From assembly GCA_963969595.1 (NCBI GenBank), contig OZ018408.1, forward strand, positions 26,226,108-26,290,107: DNA of 64,000 nucleotides, in the 5' to 3' direction. This DNA is from Neckera pumila (lineage: Eukaryota; Streptophyta; Bryopsida; Hypnales; Neckeraceae). Positions 36,170-49,746 of the stretch are shown here, one piece after another. A program made the position numbers and the translations under genes. Position 1 is the stretch's first letter, and every line of letters begins with the position of its first letter. The notes below the pieces were generated by a model. That model was given only the letters and a program-made list of their open reading frames with translations, searched no databases and was not told where the DNA came from.

Positions 36170-39100
36170 TTAAGCCCGAGAACGCTTGGCCGGTGTACCC
36201 TCCACGTCGTAACCTCCACGCTCCTCGTCCTCATATCCACCAGTTTTGGTCTTCCTGCGATCCAATATCTTGTTAATTTTGTGAAGCTCGTTTGTAAGCT
36301 TCTGATCTTTGTTTTGCTTCCGTGTCTTGCGGCCATCCTGCATTTTGACTCCAAACTGAAAAGCAGCTTTGGGCATAGCTTCTTTCTGCTCGTTGTATTT
36401 GGCCCAATCGTCCTCGGACTCAAAATCCCAACGGTGCAACCTTCCTTTAGCCTGCACCAAGTGAGCACAGAGCGTTTAGAGAGTGCAAGCATTAGTTAAC
36501 CATGAAGACCAGCAAAAAATACACGTAGCACAAACAAATAAACAAACAGTAAGAATACATACCCGGCCACCCATATCCATCTTGGTCAAATCTTCGTCCT
36601 CATCACTGCCCACAATTTCACGGTTGTACTCTTGATATCCTGGATAACACTCAGAATAGCTCTCCGAAATGAAATTAGGGTCCTTCTCGCGAGCATCCCG
36701 TTCTCTACGCTGCTGCAATCGCTCATCATCGCGCTTGAAAACAGATCCTAATCCTCGGTCTTTCTCTTCCTGAGTCATCATATGTGGGTCCCCTTGGAGC
36801 TCTGGATTTACAAATTCTCCTGCAACCTGCATCTCTCAACAATAATCCCACTTTAGCAGCAGTAGTGCTCATTTTTGAAGCCAAGTACCATACCTGAACA
36901 ATCGTTGTATCACATCTACGGCAATATTCTTCAAAATTCGTGTTCTCTACTTCGAATATTCCCTGCAATCCTTTGTTTTCTTTTGTAAAAAACCTTCATG
37001 TTTTGAGGAATAAAATTCCCGAAGCTGCTGTTTGGTTACAGCATCAGATCACATTAACATCTTTGCAACAATACTTTAGGATGTTAAGGCCAAATCGTAG
37101 TCTTACTGATGAAGACGACACAACCAAAATGCACGATCGAAAAGAAATATAATAGCACTTACAGCAGGATTTGCATATTGATCCACATATGCTGCGTACT
37201 GCTCAGGTGGCCAAGGGCCAGCATATTGTTCTGGTGGAGGTTGAGGATACTCGGTCCATTCCCCGGCTGCGTAAGGCATAGTCGGCCCTTGAACAGAAGC
37301 ATCATAGCCGGCCTGTTCATAACAAATCACATCAGCAAGTTCCGAAAAGCCGGCCCAAAAATCCCTCACAACTGTCCACATATGCAAGAGCTACCTAAAC
37401 ATTGCAGGAATCAATTCACATCTAAGAGAGATCACAGATGTCTATGTTGCAGATGGATTTGCATAAACCCTTTAACGTCCGACGTGACCTCTCGGGTCAT
37501 TAGGGGGTGGTCGAAATATAAATCTCTGTAAAAAATATTGATTTCCATGCTTTTGAGCTAAAGAGAGACCCAAATTTATTTATCTCTAGTTTCATTACCG
37601 CATTAAATCAAGTAAAAATAACCATGGCGAGTTATCAGACGGAAAACTTAATACATACTTGATGCTGCCAGCCTTGATTCACGTCTTGAGGTGGCATCGG
37701 CCCATAATGGTCATTGAAATAAGAAGGCCGATCATTATCTCGTCCAGGAGACTCCTCCATATCCTCAGACTTGGGACTGTCAGCCTCTCGTACTGTTGGC
37801 ACATAATCAGTCCCTACTCCTTCAAATATATCGTCATCTCTGGATGGAGGTGGAGGTAGAGGATTGCTAATAGCTGCCTGAGCCATAGGAACTGATTCTC
37901 TCATTTCACCAAATCTGTGAGGTGGAAGAGGAGGTGGTGGTGGAAGGATCTCTCTCTCATGGAACCTATTTGAAGCCCCGTTAGTCTCTCCATTATGTGA
38001 AGGTGTTTCACCTCCCAGAGACACACTCTTCCCTGCAACCCATGTCATGATTCAAATCGCACCATGAGGGCTACAATTTCAGACTCATTTATGTCAAAAT
38101 CCTCTTGATACAATTAAAGACCTGATTCGTAATTTTATTTTACTTAACGATTCTTGATTCTCAATGTGCAAGTCAGGGGACAGCAAGGCCAATGTAGTGC
38201 TCAAAGTGTCTCATTAATTTCAGTATATGGTAGAGAATAGGGAAATCATACCTCTAGAATCCTTGTCTTTCTTCTTCTTTTTCATCAGCTGCGCAGAAGA
38301 TACAAACAGAAAATTACTCACATAACCCTTCACAACCATCAGCATTCATTGAAAAACAGAAAACACCCAAAGCATGTCCTTGGGTTGGTAACATGGAGAC
38401 ACCGTGGTATGACGACGATACAGTTTTCGAATAAAAGGTAAATCAAAGTCAATCTAGAACATCCATGGCCCAACCACAAATAAAAAATGTTGTTAACAGA
38501 AGGTGAACCAAGGGATTCTCCATAAACTTACATTTTCTCTCAATAGCACATAGAAGAAAATTAAGCAAAGGGTCAAGATCAAGGAACCTTTCCAGAACCC
38601 AGACGGAGATATGCCATGATCTTTGCAATACGTTCCAGCACTGTTCCATCAACACCCACGGTGACTGTTTCCTGTACGGAGAAACGACATGTGTGATCAC
38701 ATCACTGCTAAATCCTCACATTTCTTCTTAAACCCTATACAGAAGGTCTCCTTTCCAGTCAAAATTCCTTCTAAACACCGGTAAGTCACACAGCCCAAAA
38801 AAGATCAGTAATAGCATACCTGTGGAGGGGGGCAATCTGCTTTGCTCCGATGAACAGTGGTAGGGATATCGTGTGTGAATTCCTCATCCTAAATCACAAG
38901 CATTAAGAAAATCTTAGAATGAAACCTGATCTAGTCCTTGATACACTGTAACCGAATTCCTTACAATGTACGCAAGTTTTGCTTAGGCCAGCAATTTTCA
39001 ATTAAGAGCTATCTAAAGTGGAGCTCTGAAAGTTAGCAACTAAATAGCTCACCATGTCAAACACGAAAGCTGTGCGTCCTGGTAGAAACATCGAATTTAC

Positions 39101-41352
39101 TTTGCTAACTGTTTGCGGCTTACAAATCCATTGGTAAATCATCTGCGCACAAACGTTCGAAAACCAGAGCTTAAAACATGGAGATGTACTTTGTACTGTG
39201 ACGCGAGTCAAATTAGAGCTTGTCGCCCTGACATTCCCTACAATCTATTTACAAGAAGTAAAGAAGAAAAAGATCCTAACCCGAAGGGCTTTCAACAGTC
39301 CAATAACAAATTAGAAGGTACCGCACAAACGGCTTCCGTGCGACAGGGTTTCAAATTCCTGATAAACCCGAGTAGTATATGTGACTACTTGCAACAAAAT
39401 CACGTGCTTGCGAGTTCTGACAACTTACCTTAGCTGAAGCAGTTCGAAATGCCATGGCTTGGTCTTCTTTCTGTAGCCTGTCAAGAACCAAAGTGAAAAC
39501 TGAGAATTAGATGTTAACCAAAAACTCTGTTTCAACATTAAAGTACATCACAACATTTTAAGTTAAGAAACTGAAAGATACCAAGATATCATCGATAACT
39601 AAATATTTTAGGACCAAAAATTCCCTAAAATTGTAAAATGATCGATTATTCTTATAACCAGACAACAAGGAGCAAGTACACTCGCATACGAAATGTAACA
39701 AGGAGATACTGAAAACACTCAATTATCACCAAGAAAATGGATTCAAAATCTACCTTTGATTAGCAGAGTCATCATCCTCAGGTTCTTTGTCAATTTCACT
39801 CCGAATTTTATGCAGAAGTGCAAAATCAAGTCCCTTCACCAAATGCGTATGCTCAACATCACCTACAAGGAATCATAGAGTCGTAAGTGACACAGAACGA
39901 GAACAAAAGTAGATCAAAGGAAGCTCCTTAAAAGGTGCTTCTTTCAGAATGCTGCAATACTGGTCACACCCAGATGTTGAGATAACCTACCTCCAAGAAA
40001 CTTGGAATTCTCGATAGAGATTCTGTGTGCATCCGTTAACCTGGAACAAAGCCCGAAACCAATCTGTGAGAATGACAAGTTAACGAAAACGTCCAAGCAC
40101 AACCGAGATATGTCGTCAAATACCAGCTTAGGTAAAGGAAAGCACTAAAGTCCAATCCATTTCAGCATAAAAGTCTGACACACCTCAAATCGACAGTGCC
40201 AGGGGGTCCCAACGCATGTAATGAACCCAGTTCGGTCGATGTAGACTCATAATCAGGATTGACATCTTCCCGCCGTTCCTTTGCTCGATCTCGGTACCTT
40301 GGCAAAGAGCTGTCTTCACCTGCATTCTCTTCTCTGAAAGCCAGTGACATATGCGTCAGATAGCAGACTCAAAGGAAAAATCTGGAGGCAAGGATTTAGC
40401 AATGAGATGCAAACATTATGAGCATAGAGATTCCCTAAAACTGAACTCCAATTTGCGAGTGCCTTCGTCCAACACAAAAATCTCCATCCCTAACTAATGA
40501 GGAGAAATAAGGAAGCAAAACCGTACTCCTTTGGCTTTGGTCGAAACTTGCGATCTTTTTTCTTGTCGCCGTCACCCTCCACTTCAGGACCATCCTCAGC
40601 ACGCTTCGGACGACTGCAGGTTCATACCCCAAGGTTCGAATATTTAAGCTTGACAAATTGAAATATTAAAGAACTGAAGGAACATTAGAGAAATTGCTTC
40701 TAAAACCATGCCCTCGTACTCAGCATCTACAATAACCGAAAATTCACAACTTTTGATCGGCATATTGTGAACAATATGATTCAGACGAGGCAAAATTCAA
40801 TGTCCCCAGAATCAATGAAGAGAATTGCGTGCGTTGGTCCAAAAAAATAATCGATGAACAAAAGAAAGTCCCTATTTGACCCACTCAAAAAATTCTAATA
40901 TCCCTGAAGCCCAATTTGGATTACTTGGTCCTTGATAGGGTTAAAGAAGTAGTTCCGGACGCGTAAAATACATGACAAATACATGAGCCCTAAATGATAT
41001 CCATCTACAAACCAGTGTAGTAACTTTTCCATGCGAAAGTGAATATCCCTAAATTGGAAGAAAAATCATAACCAAAACCCTTCAAAAATGGAAACTGCCA
41101 ATGCAAGAAAAAAAGGATTCAGTAAGAGAAGTCTAACCCTCGAGGTCGTTCTTTCTGCTTCTCCTCGCCTCGCCGCGGCGTGTCCATGACCATCTTCCGG
41201 AAATCAGCATTGGACAAATTCTCGGCATGGGCAGCAGCTGCTTCCGTGCTCTCCCGGCGACCATTCTTGCCCTGCGGCCGCGGCGGTGGCGGTAGCGGAT
41301 TCGAAATTGGCATGTCGTCCATCTCGTCCTCAGAGCCCACGGCGACCCCCAT
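36170..41352 (-). CDS. SMU2: RED/SMU2 spliceosomal protein (complete gene)
   Basis: RED (plant SMU2) partners SMU1 in the spliceosomal B complex. Proposed exons: 41138-41352, 40522-40613, 40184-40331, 39991-40040, 39754-39862, 39429-39477, 39053-39142, 38820-38888, 38588-38671, 38252-38288, 37659-38032, 37163-37312, 36894-36962, 36563-36826, 36170-36451. All have GT-AG borders, phases agree and the sum is 2082 nt (693 residues). The RED_N region from about residue 113 has PRYRDRAKERREDVNPDYES, GPPGTVDLR, HTHLVKGLDFALLHKIRSEI and THDIPTTVHRSKADCP. A lysine block (residues 303-314) and proline-rich linker follow. RED_C includes MMTQEEKDRGLGSVFKRDDE, SYSECYPGYQEYNREIVGSD and GRLHRWDFESEDDWAKYNEQ, ending PAKRSRA. 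The 69-nt exon 36894-36962 is the least certain; it is in frame and may be optional. Confidence 0.93.
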
Positions 41353-41365
41353 GACTTCAACCTAA

Positions 41366-41374
41366 AACCCTAAT
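41366..41374. promoter_or_regulatory. Telo-box-like motif upstream of RED/SMU2
   Basis: AAACCCTAA lies on the plus strand, 14 bp upstream of the RED ATG. Such motifs are frequent near plant housekeeping-gene starts. Function here is an inference. Confidence 0.3.
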
Positions 41375-41875
41375 TCCGCAACAAACTATCCGATTAGGGC
41401 GACCACAAAAGTGTCGTCGCCAAACTGCTTCCAATTCACGAAACTCGCCAAAACAATCTTCAGGAAAATTATCCGGAAACGCACAATCCAGTGACAAATT
41501 TGCTTCCCGTCCAATTCTTCGAGTATTATCTCTAAACCCTTCTTGGTAACCGTCCTCAGCAAGTTCAGAATGAAATCTGACGCTACCGATGAGAGGTGCA
41601 ATTTTCTTGCTCGAACTACCAGAACAGCACTACCAGAACAGAATTGTCGAATCAAAATTTCCCGCAGTGTTCAATTACTCCCCGTCCGCCATAGCCACGA
41701 TTCGAAGCTCGAGCACGAGGAGCAGTTCCGACGACGATTTCACGGTCATAGGTTTGTTATTACCGTAAGATAGAGGATGATTTGGTAAGAAATGACGGTC
41801 TTAGGCGACTCTCCAATTTCACCCCCTGGATGATAGAGTCTATGACCGTGCAGTTACTGACCTCTTTAACACTAA

Positions 41876-43263
41876 GAGCCCGTTGCCATTGCCTTCCTGG
41901 ACTCCGATTCCTGGAGGGGCCCGGACCCGAAGTCAAGCCATGAACAGGAAACTGTTGGCCTCCATTGCGGCTGGACCTCCAGGGGTTGTACACCCTGTAG
42001 CGGCACCCAAGTTACATTCACTTGTGATGTTTTTACTCAGCTTGGGGCCTTAGAACAATTTTCAACATTCAAGAATTTTTAATTAAAAGTCCCTACTCAT
42101 CGCTTACCTGAACCACTGAAAGCCCTCTCACAATTATAATTAAATTGTAATAATTAATTACAATCATGATTATAATTGTTATGTTCAAAATTATAATTAA
42201 TATGTTCATACTTGAAATTAATATGATCATAATTATAATTTATATGTTTGTAGTCATATTTAATTATGTTCATAATCATAATTAATTATGTAGGATATTA
42301 TATAGGCTACTACATAATGGAAATTTATTAATGATTATCCATAAACTTGTAATACACAGGATGGGCAAATAAATAATCCACAAGACAATAAAATTGCAAA
42401 GTCTTCAAAATGATTTTTTTAATGCTTTTTTTCTCATGCTTCTGTGGAGATGCGATATCACATGAGAATAAAGATTTGTGTTCATATCATTTTATAAATG
42501 TTTGTAACTTGGTTTGCATCATGATGTTCTAAGCTATTATGTAGGCTTGGGGTTCCATGTTTACAATTACGTGCCTTGTTTTATTGGAAAAGTGTAATCG
42601 CATCCTAAAACCCTCCAACAAATTTTAGGATAAAATATTTGATTTTATAAATCAAATATTTCTAGTTAAATGTTTTATTTTAATCTTTTGTAGAGATGAA
42701 TTGACATTTGTTACAGAAGTTTAATGAAGGGATTAACTTTTTTTTTAAAAGTATTGGAAATGATGTTGGAATTTTTTTAAATCGAGAACTTAATTGATTT
42801 CATGAAGGTTTTTATGGTTCGAATTAATTAGTTTGAAAATTAGGTTAAAAATCAGGTTCAAATTAGTTTGAAAATGAGGTTAAAATCAGGTTAAAATCAG
42901 GTTCTAATCAGATTCATATCACGTGATTTCATACGATTTCGCCTCCATTAAACATGATTATGCAACAATTTGAAACCTGACGTGCTTGAAGTTCTTGCTC
43001 TAAAGGTAACTTGAAGTTCATGAATGGTAAAAGGAGATCCATGGGAAGTCAACAAGAAGCTCCGAAACCATCTGGATTACTTTGGATTTTTCCTGAATTG
43101 GGTGGTCCGGTTCCCCCTCCAGGGCCTCCAAGTCTGTGAAACCGGTATTGCCGGACTGGAGCCTGGAGGGCTGGCTGGAGGTCTAGGCTAACCATCCAGA
43201 GGCAATGGCAAGCCTCTGGATGGCTAGGACCTGGCCATCCAAGCCCCCAATGGCAACAAGCCC
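41876..43263. mobile_element. Harbinger-like non-autonomous element
   Basis: Left end GAGCCCGTTGCCATTGCC and reverse complement of the right end GGGCTTGTTGCCATTGGGGG form inverted repeats. TAA flanks both ends (41873-41875 and 43264-43266), the 3-bp target duplication of PIF/Harbinger elements. The interior (1.39 kb) has no transposase. It includes AATTATAATTAATATG-type degenerate repeats at 42120-42290, GAGGTTAAAATCAGG-type repeats at 42834-42915 and GC-rich subterminal blocks rich in CTGGAGG at both ends. Confidence 0.7.
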
Positions 43264-43266
43264 TAA

Positions 43267-44644
43267 TCCATCCCATGAAGGTGGGACCAGCAGGATAAAT
43301 TGGAGGTTCTTACCGATTTGAGCCGTATTTAGGGATACTTTCTAGCCCCTAGCTAATTTGGGGCCTCTGGCTACAAATATGAATTCAAAATTTGAAAATT
43401 AATAAATTTGTGGCAAATAAAAAATTCCTGCATTTTTTCCCGTGGTAAATCTAGCCTGTTGGTCCCACCTTTGTGGGACGGATTTAGCATCCTGCCTTGA
43501 AAACAAAATTCTAGACGGACTAGCATATTCTATACACTTGCCACATTAGGGTGTCCTCATCCCAAACCGAAAACCACTATGCCAACGCCAGAATGAAGGG
43601 GCAACTTCAAAAAACATTCCCCAATACAATCAAAATTGGTCTTTCTTTATTTCTAGTCTTATCATTTTCCTTCCCAAGCCTGTCAAGTTGGCCAGATATG
43701 GAGAACCTACAAGTTGACTTACAATACAAAGAATTATAATCGTCATACCTTTTTAAGCTTTATTAAGTATGCCAAATAAATTCAATCTTGTTTTTTGGCA
43801 TGAAAGGTATTTTTTATAATGTACAATCTTATCATCTCCTTTTTGCAAGAGAAGTTCGTTTGAGTTTTGGATTGGCGGCTTTGAATTGGGTCATTTTTTT
43901 TTTTAAATCACCAAAATAGAATGAGGTCGATGTCAATTTGGAGTGCAAAGTGGATTTCTAACCATGATTTACCAACTTCTCTATAATTTTTGTCTTTAAA
44001 CTAACTTTGAAGTGGGTTTTTTTCATTGTTCAATATCTAAATTTGAATTTTTTTGTATCTATCTAAAGTACTATTGAATGCGTTTTTAATGACAGAAATT
44101 CAAGTTTTAATTATAAACCAACCAAAAGTTAGAAGTTCATTTGGAAGACCAACTTCTAATGTGTATTGAAGAAGCTCTAAGGTTTGGGGAGAGAGAGAGG
44201 AATTGACATTAGAAAAGGTGACATCAATCCTTAAATGACATTGCAACCATTTTGTGGTTGATGAATGACAAAGAATCTTTCTATGTAGGATAGAAGTGTA
44301 ACTATTCATCTTTGAAATTTTGTTGTAGAAAAGGAAGCGATCTTCATGAGTTCTAATGAGTGTTTTTGCATTTTTTTAAGTTAATGATTTACATGGTATC
44401 CAAAGGGTGCTTTCCACGGTCACCAGCCCGTCCTTCCAAGGGTTCAAAAGGGCGGTGACAGATTTGGATGAAATAATATCCCCATCGTAACACTCTTTCA
44501 TCCTTCTATCATTCATCCATCCATCATCGTCCTCAACACCGGTGTGGATAACCCGCAGTAGACGACGCACCTGCTGTTGTAAGTCTGCGATTACAGTCAC
44601 ATTTTGTTGTTGCGGGACCAATTTTGCAATCTGCGAAGCGGGGC
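43267..44644. other. Interval before PSA3, with dispersed repeat
   Basis: 44100-44150 and 44262-44400 match repeats at 31855-31920 and 5600-5755. The last 200 bp are the probable promoter and 5' UTR of PSA3. The plus-strand frame at 43551-43739 is not recognised. Confidence 0.5.
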
Positions 44645-47152
44645 ATGGCGATGGAGGCCACCATGTCCTCTTCCTTCGCCACCCTCAAGCCGTTGCACCC
44701 CCTTTCCTCCTCCTCCTCCTCCTCCTTCTGGGGTCGCGGGGGCGACTTTGCCCGTTTCAGCTGCCAAGACTGCAGCTGTGGAGTGAAGAAAGCTCGCAGC
44801 CCCAGAGGAGTGGTCACGGCGTACTTGGAGCGGGATTCCAACCCCGTGGCGCAGTTCTTCAGCCGATTGCAGGGGAATTTGCCAGTGGTGGGGCTGTTGT
44901 CGCGGATGCTGAGTGACGAGGGCGGCGTGGGCGATGACCGCATCCAGCCCGTCGAGTTCTGCCGCAAAGTGGAGAAGAATTGCTCGTTTGAAGCCTCCAG
45001 GGCTTTTTATGAGTTTCAGGAGCGACATGGACCGGTATGCACCTGGAAATTTGAGCGGAATCTAGGATCCAGGTTTTTATAAAAAATTTCTTGAATAATT
45101 TCTTTTGATTAAATTTTCTTGAATCTTTTGGTAAATTTCGTTGATCCATTTGTGTCGACGCCGTTCGTTTGCTACAGCAGACGGATATTTTTAACTAAGC
45201 AGAGATACATTGTTTGTGCGGTGTTCGGAGATTTCATACCAGGCTGGGCAACTTTACTGTCTAGCGAGTGGTAGTGATAATATGGACTTGTACTTTAGGG
45301 TTTAGGGGGTTCAATTGGGTGGGATGATTTGCGTTTTTTCCCGAATGGCGAACTGCTTGCTTTGTGTATTGATCAGTTGAATCATCTGAGTGGTTGTGCT
45401 AGATTGTAGAAATACGTTATTTTGTAAGGATTACATTTAGGTTTAATTCTTTGACGCTCTCTTGAAAGAATGTCTTTCTATAATATTGAGCTTCTTTGTT
45501 CTCTTTGTTTAATCGCTATAGGAAGCCTGATGATACGCCATTCTCCCATCCTTGAAACCAATTTTTCTATTTATGTACTTCGTTGATTTCTGAGATGATG
45601 GCCCAGATTTCGCCCTGAAAATGACAGAGAGTAAATCACGTGAACGGATTATCAAGCGTCCTTACCTATGTTTGGCAGAGATACTTTAAGGAGGTTGTGA
45701 AGTGTGAAATTGGGTTCTAGACCAACTCTCGAACTCCATTGGCAATCCCTACTCTACTTCTTTAGTGTCACTGTTACATGCAACGTTTTAATATCACATA
45801 ACTCTATATAATTATGTAACTCTCTTAATGTTACTTATCTATATATAATTATGTGCATTTGGGGAGCTAGGTTGTAATGTTAATCCCCAAGTGTCAAGCT
45901 AAAAATATAAAGTCCAATTTGGAAGCTAAACATCACGTACAATAATTTCCAAAACAGATTTCCATTGTTAAAAAATTAGGATACGATTTCTTTTTCAATT
46001 TGTATATTTTGTTTATCTTCTTTGAACCTTCGTAAATGATTTGTTTCAACTCCTGAGTGAGCCACTTTTGAGAATATGAACACTTTGAAGTCTGGGTGTA
46101 AAACGTTCTGACCGAAGTTGTTGAAATTCAAGTTCATTTGTTTTTTCGAAGGATTTTCTACTTACTTGAGAGTGTTTAGAGAGTGATCCAACTGGGTTGT
46201 ACCGTATAAGTTTCGGTTAGTCATCTGCCTTACCATGCAACTCCATGTTTGTAGGTTGCCAAACCGCAATACGTGCTGTTATGGTGTTGGGCAGCAGCCG
46301 TTGGTGCAGGACTGCTCAAAACCGATGACCTTTTAATGTCAGCTGCACGCCTCCGCTGCTCTTACGATGTCCAATACGAGACTGAAAACTTGGAGCTGCT
46401 AATGGACGACGCCAAAAAGGTATACATTTCATGTAATTTGGTGCAGTTCCTTGTTTGCTCCTTTTTGTGAGAGTGGTGAAGCTCTCTATGAAGACTAATA
46501 TTTCAGTAAATGTTTCACTTGAGGTAACAACCCTTAAAGGTAGCATTTTTACAGAATGAATATATTTTTAAATACTAACTCAGATTTTTATATATTCTGG
46601 TTTGCGAATCAAAGAGAATTCAGATGCACTAGAGAATGCACAATTTGGATACCATGTGTAAAAAAATTTCAAGCGTTCAAAGTATTGTTAGCAGATGACC
46701 TGATAACTACATGAATTTTGGTCTTGAGGTGATGTGCATCCTCAAAGTGTTCTGGTGTTCACGTGATGCGAAAGATTTTGAGGTTTGCATTCTAGGGAGG
46801 TGTTGCAATTTGATGCCTCCACCTTAATTTGACAGTTTCATGGATGTGCAAACAGAGACGGGCAAACGCAAAGTCAGGTGCTATCAATGTACCCATTGAA
46901 GCAAGAGCAGAGAAAGCTCTGGACGCCATACTGAAATGTTGCGTGGGCGCCTCATTCCTCGACGAAGAGGATGTCCCTTTGCTCACAACTATTTTAACAG
47001 CGGTGTTCCCGTCTGCGGATGCATCAGAGATAGATAGAATTGTGACTTCACGAGTAGTTGATGACGTTTCTAGTTTAGAAGATGACACTGAAGAGTTGGG
47101 TACTGAAGACGAACTTGTAGACGATAAGGCAAACGCTAGATGGGCTCAATAA
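44645..47152 (+). CDS. PSA3: Photosystem I assembly factor PSA3, chloroplast
   Basis: PSA3 works on the stromal side of thylakoids with PYG7 to stabilise PsaC during photosystem I assembly. Three exons: 44645-45034 (130 codons), 46255-46419 (55 codons), 46856-47152 (98 codons plus stop); all junctions are phase 0, giving 283 residues. The N-terminus is Ser-rich and poor in acid, a chloroplast transit peptide. Mature-part markers are LPVVGLLSRMLSDEGGVGDD, EFCRKVEKNCSFEASRAFYE, PQYVLLWCWAAAVGAGLLKT, PIEARAEKALDAILKCC and LLTTILTAVFPSADASEIDR, matching the known PSA3 arrangement. The ATG at 44645 is the first in frame; MEATMSS six bases later is an alternative. The acidic C-terminus is short. 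It is convergent with the syntaxin gene, with 239 bp between the stops. Confidence 0.92.
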
Positions 47153-47391
47153 AGATGCACATGATTGTTTTCTTCGATTGTGCACAAGAGAAAACCTTTG
47201 ATGTGACAGAGTTACGCTATTTGTATAATGTATCTTTATTGCAACGTACAATCGTGGTTTTCCAGAATTCAAAATCTGGTGCACTTTGGTTATGATTACA
47301 AAATCCACCCTTAGGTGAGTACAAAAGAATGGGAGCGAGTATGGTTTGCGGACTACCTTGGCTTTGTAACATGTGCAGTATAGTACGGTTT

Positions 47392-48490
47392 CTATGGTAT
47401 TACCTTGGCAATCTTTAAGGCGATGATCAGAATGATGATAAGTACAATGAGCAACAGGATGCATATGCAGGTCCACTTTCGTTTGCTAAGCTGGTGTCGT
47501 CTCGCAGCTTGCAAATGCTTGGTGCCACGATCCGTGTAGGATGTAGCACGGATAACATTGGCTTCAATGTCATTGATCATTTGGCCCTGTGCATCCACCA
47601 GCACCGAGATGTCCATGAAGATGCTGTGCAACTCCATGAAGTGCCGCTCAATCGCTTTCGCACCGTCATGCCGTTCTTGAACCTCTCTGATGGTCTCGAG
47701 TAGGTGTCCACGGCCTTGCTCTCGAATCGCTTGTTGCAGGAAGGTTTCACTCTCGCCGGTGCGGATCATGTTCTCAATGGTTTCTTCGTCTGCTTGCTTC
47801 CCAGTTACAGTGTAGTACCTGCAATACGCTCAACCTTAAGTCTACTTCTCTACAATTTTCGACGAAATTGAAGCATCTAGAGAGTAGAAATTGAGGGTTC
47901 GAAGTTCAATATAACATGCGAAAGAGTTGTTTCCCAATAGAATCAAGGTATCCATTTGTTTAAAAAATTCAAAAAAATCAAAAAATTAAGAGATGAATGT
48001 CCTACCTGCGGTCGATTGTTTCCTTGTACTCGTCCGCCATAGTTGCCCGCAACACCTGGAATTCGTCCATAAGCTCCTTGAGCTTCTTGCGCTGATTTGC
48101 CGTCAATCCCATTCGCTGCCGATCGATGGCGCTCCCTTCCTCACAGCCCTTCACTTGACGGTGTGCAAGATTTGCGTTATCAAGCTCCACCAGCTTCGTC
48201 TTCATGAACCGCGCCGACTTCGTCACTGCCGCAATATCGGCGTCCATCTGTTTCCGGAGAGCTTTCAGGGGCTCCGCTCTGTGAATCCCCTTGCTCTCCT
48301 CATTTGCGCTCCTGATCTTCAGCAGGAGCTGCTTGCAATTGTTGACTTCCCCTTGCACCAGGCCAATCTCCAAGAAGAAATCGGCCATGCTCTGTGCATC
48401 CGCCTTCACGCTCGTCATCTCTACATGATGAGTCGGGAGACCGTCGCCAACCTTCCCTCGGTTCAAACTCCTCGCCCATAGGTCATTCAT
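47392..48490 (-). CDS. SYP1: Plasma-membrane Qa-SNARE syntaxin (SYP1 group)
   Basis: Qa-SNAREs of the SYP11/12/13 group drive vesicle fusion at the plasma membrane and cell plate. Two exons: 48006-48490 ([12 protein letters not shown]...) and 47392-47818, joined within an Arg codon, giving 303 residues. The N-terminal Habc region contains [14 protein letters not shown] and [38 protein letters not shown] opens exon 2. The SNARE motif spans about residues 203-265, with the zero-layer Gln at position 239 (VLVDAQGQM). The tail anchor is residues 279-300 ([20 protein letters not shown]). The length and single late intron fit SYP1 genes; the exact subgroup (SYP13-like is my guess) is not decided. 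Confidence 0.93.
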
Positions 48491-49746
48491 AATGACCAAA
48501 ATCTAAAATCACAGCTTCAAGAAGATAAACAACTCTCGCAATTCCTACAAATGTAGCGTTCACGATCTTTCTAAGTCTTCAGTTCGTCCAATTCGTGTCT
48601 TAATTAGCGAGGCCTTTCTCTCATTTCCTAACGGTAAAATCCTCGAAGTCCTCTCCCAGCGTCGCACATAAATGAGGAGAAAAGGCCTAGCTCGACACTC
48701 TTCAGAACTATCGAAATAACCTCGGAAAGCAAAGCACAGACGGAACAATCAAATCAAATCCAACGAGTTCTCCATTTCTGTAGTTCTCCATGTCTCCACC
48801 AAAACCTCCATTTCTGTAGTTCGATCCCCCTGCGTGCGTCGTAGGACGCGCAAAGGCGAACATCCAAGAACTTGCGCGCACATCAACTGTTTAACTCCAC
48901 ACAGACGCGCATAAAAAGTGGAGAATTACATAATTGCGATCGAAGTTCAACGTTGTTAGCAATATCTGAACGCCTTCGCTCACATCTTCCTCGAAAGCTC
49001 ACTCCACAGCTAGAATATTAATTTCTAGTCCTATGAAATGAAATCCAGCACTGGCGGATTACCATTTCTTTACAAACTGAAGCTTAACTTAAATGGTGTT
49101 GTGACTAGCCGAGTCAGTTCCGGCATGGGATCCATTGAAGGGAAAATAGAAATTCGGCGATGGAGGTGGTGCAGCGAAGTGAGGTGTTCGAAGCGAGCGC
49201 GTGAATTCCACACCTGAACGCTGCAGCTCCACCGGCACACTCAGAGAAAGCTCCTGACATGGATGAATGACGTTGGTCCGGATGAACGACAGCGTCCCGG
49301 ATGAATGACTTCGTAAAGTAAGTAGCAGAACCCTTTCCTCGAACCCTTTCCTCGAACCCTTTCCTCGAAATGCACGGAAAAGCTATACCCGTGTGAAAGG
49401 GGAGAGAATTCTGCGATTTATTTATTTTTTGGTAAGAAAAGGTAGTGGAAAAAAAAGGGGTAATTTGTCTCCCTTTTTTTTTTATCAAGTACTGTGAATT
49501 TGCGACCCTACTATAAATATTGGGGTGAATCATTGCTAGTTTTTTTTGTTTTTTTTATGTTTGGAAAAGCTAAGAGATAATTGAAGAAGTTCAAAGATTG
49601 GCGATTTTTTAGGCAAGTGCTATTGACAAGTGCTAATTGTGTGCAATGGAAATTTGTATAGTGGAATGGTGAACTTTATTGTGCAATGGTCATTTTCATG
49701 TACAAACAAACTTTTTGTGTCACTAACAAGGGAGTTGAATCATTAG
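48491..49746. other. Upstream flank of the syntaxin gene
   Basis: Likely 5' UTR and promoter to about 49100. 49331-49369 holds three tandem copies of the 13-mer CCCTTTCCTCGAA. No supported gene; the minus-strand frame at 49114-49533 runs through this tandem and is not recognisable. Confidence 0.5.

Noticed and set aside
44533..45028. Two long minus-strand frames opposite PSA3 exon 1
   Set aside because: Shadow of the transit-peptide exon; the plus strand has matching splice sites and family motifs.
47993..48481. 162-codon plus-strand frame
   Set aside because: Antisense to syntaxin exon 1.
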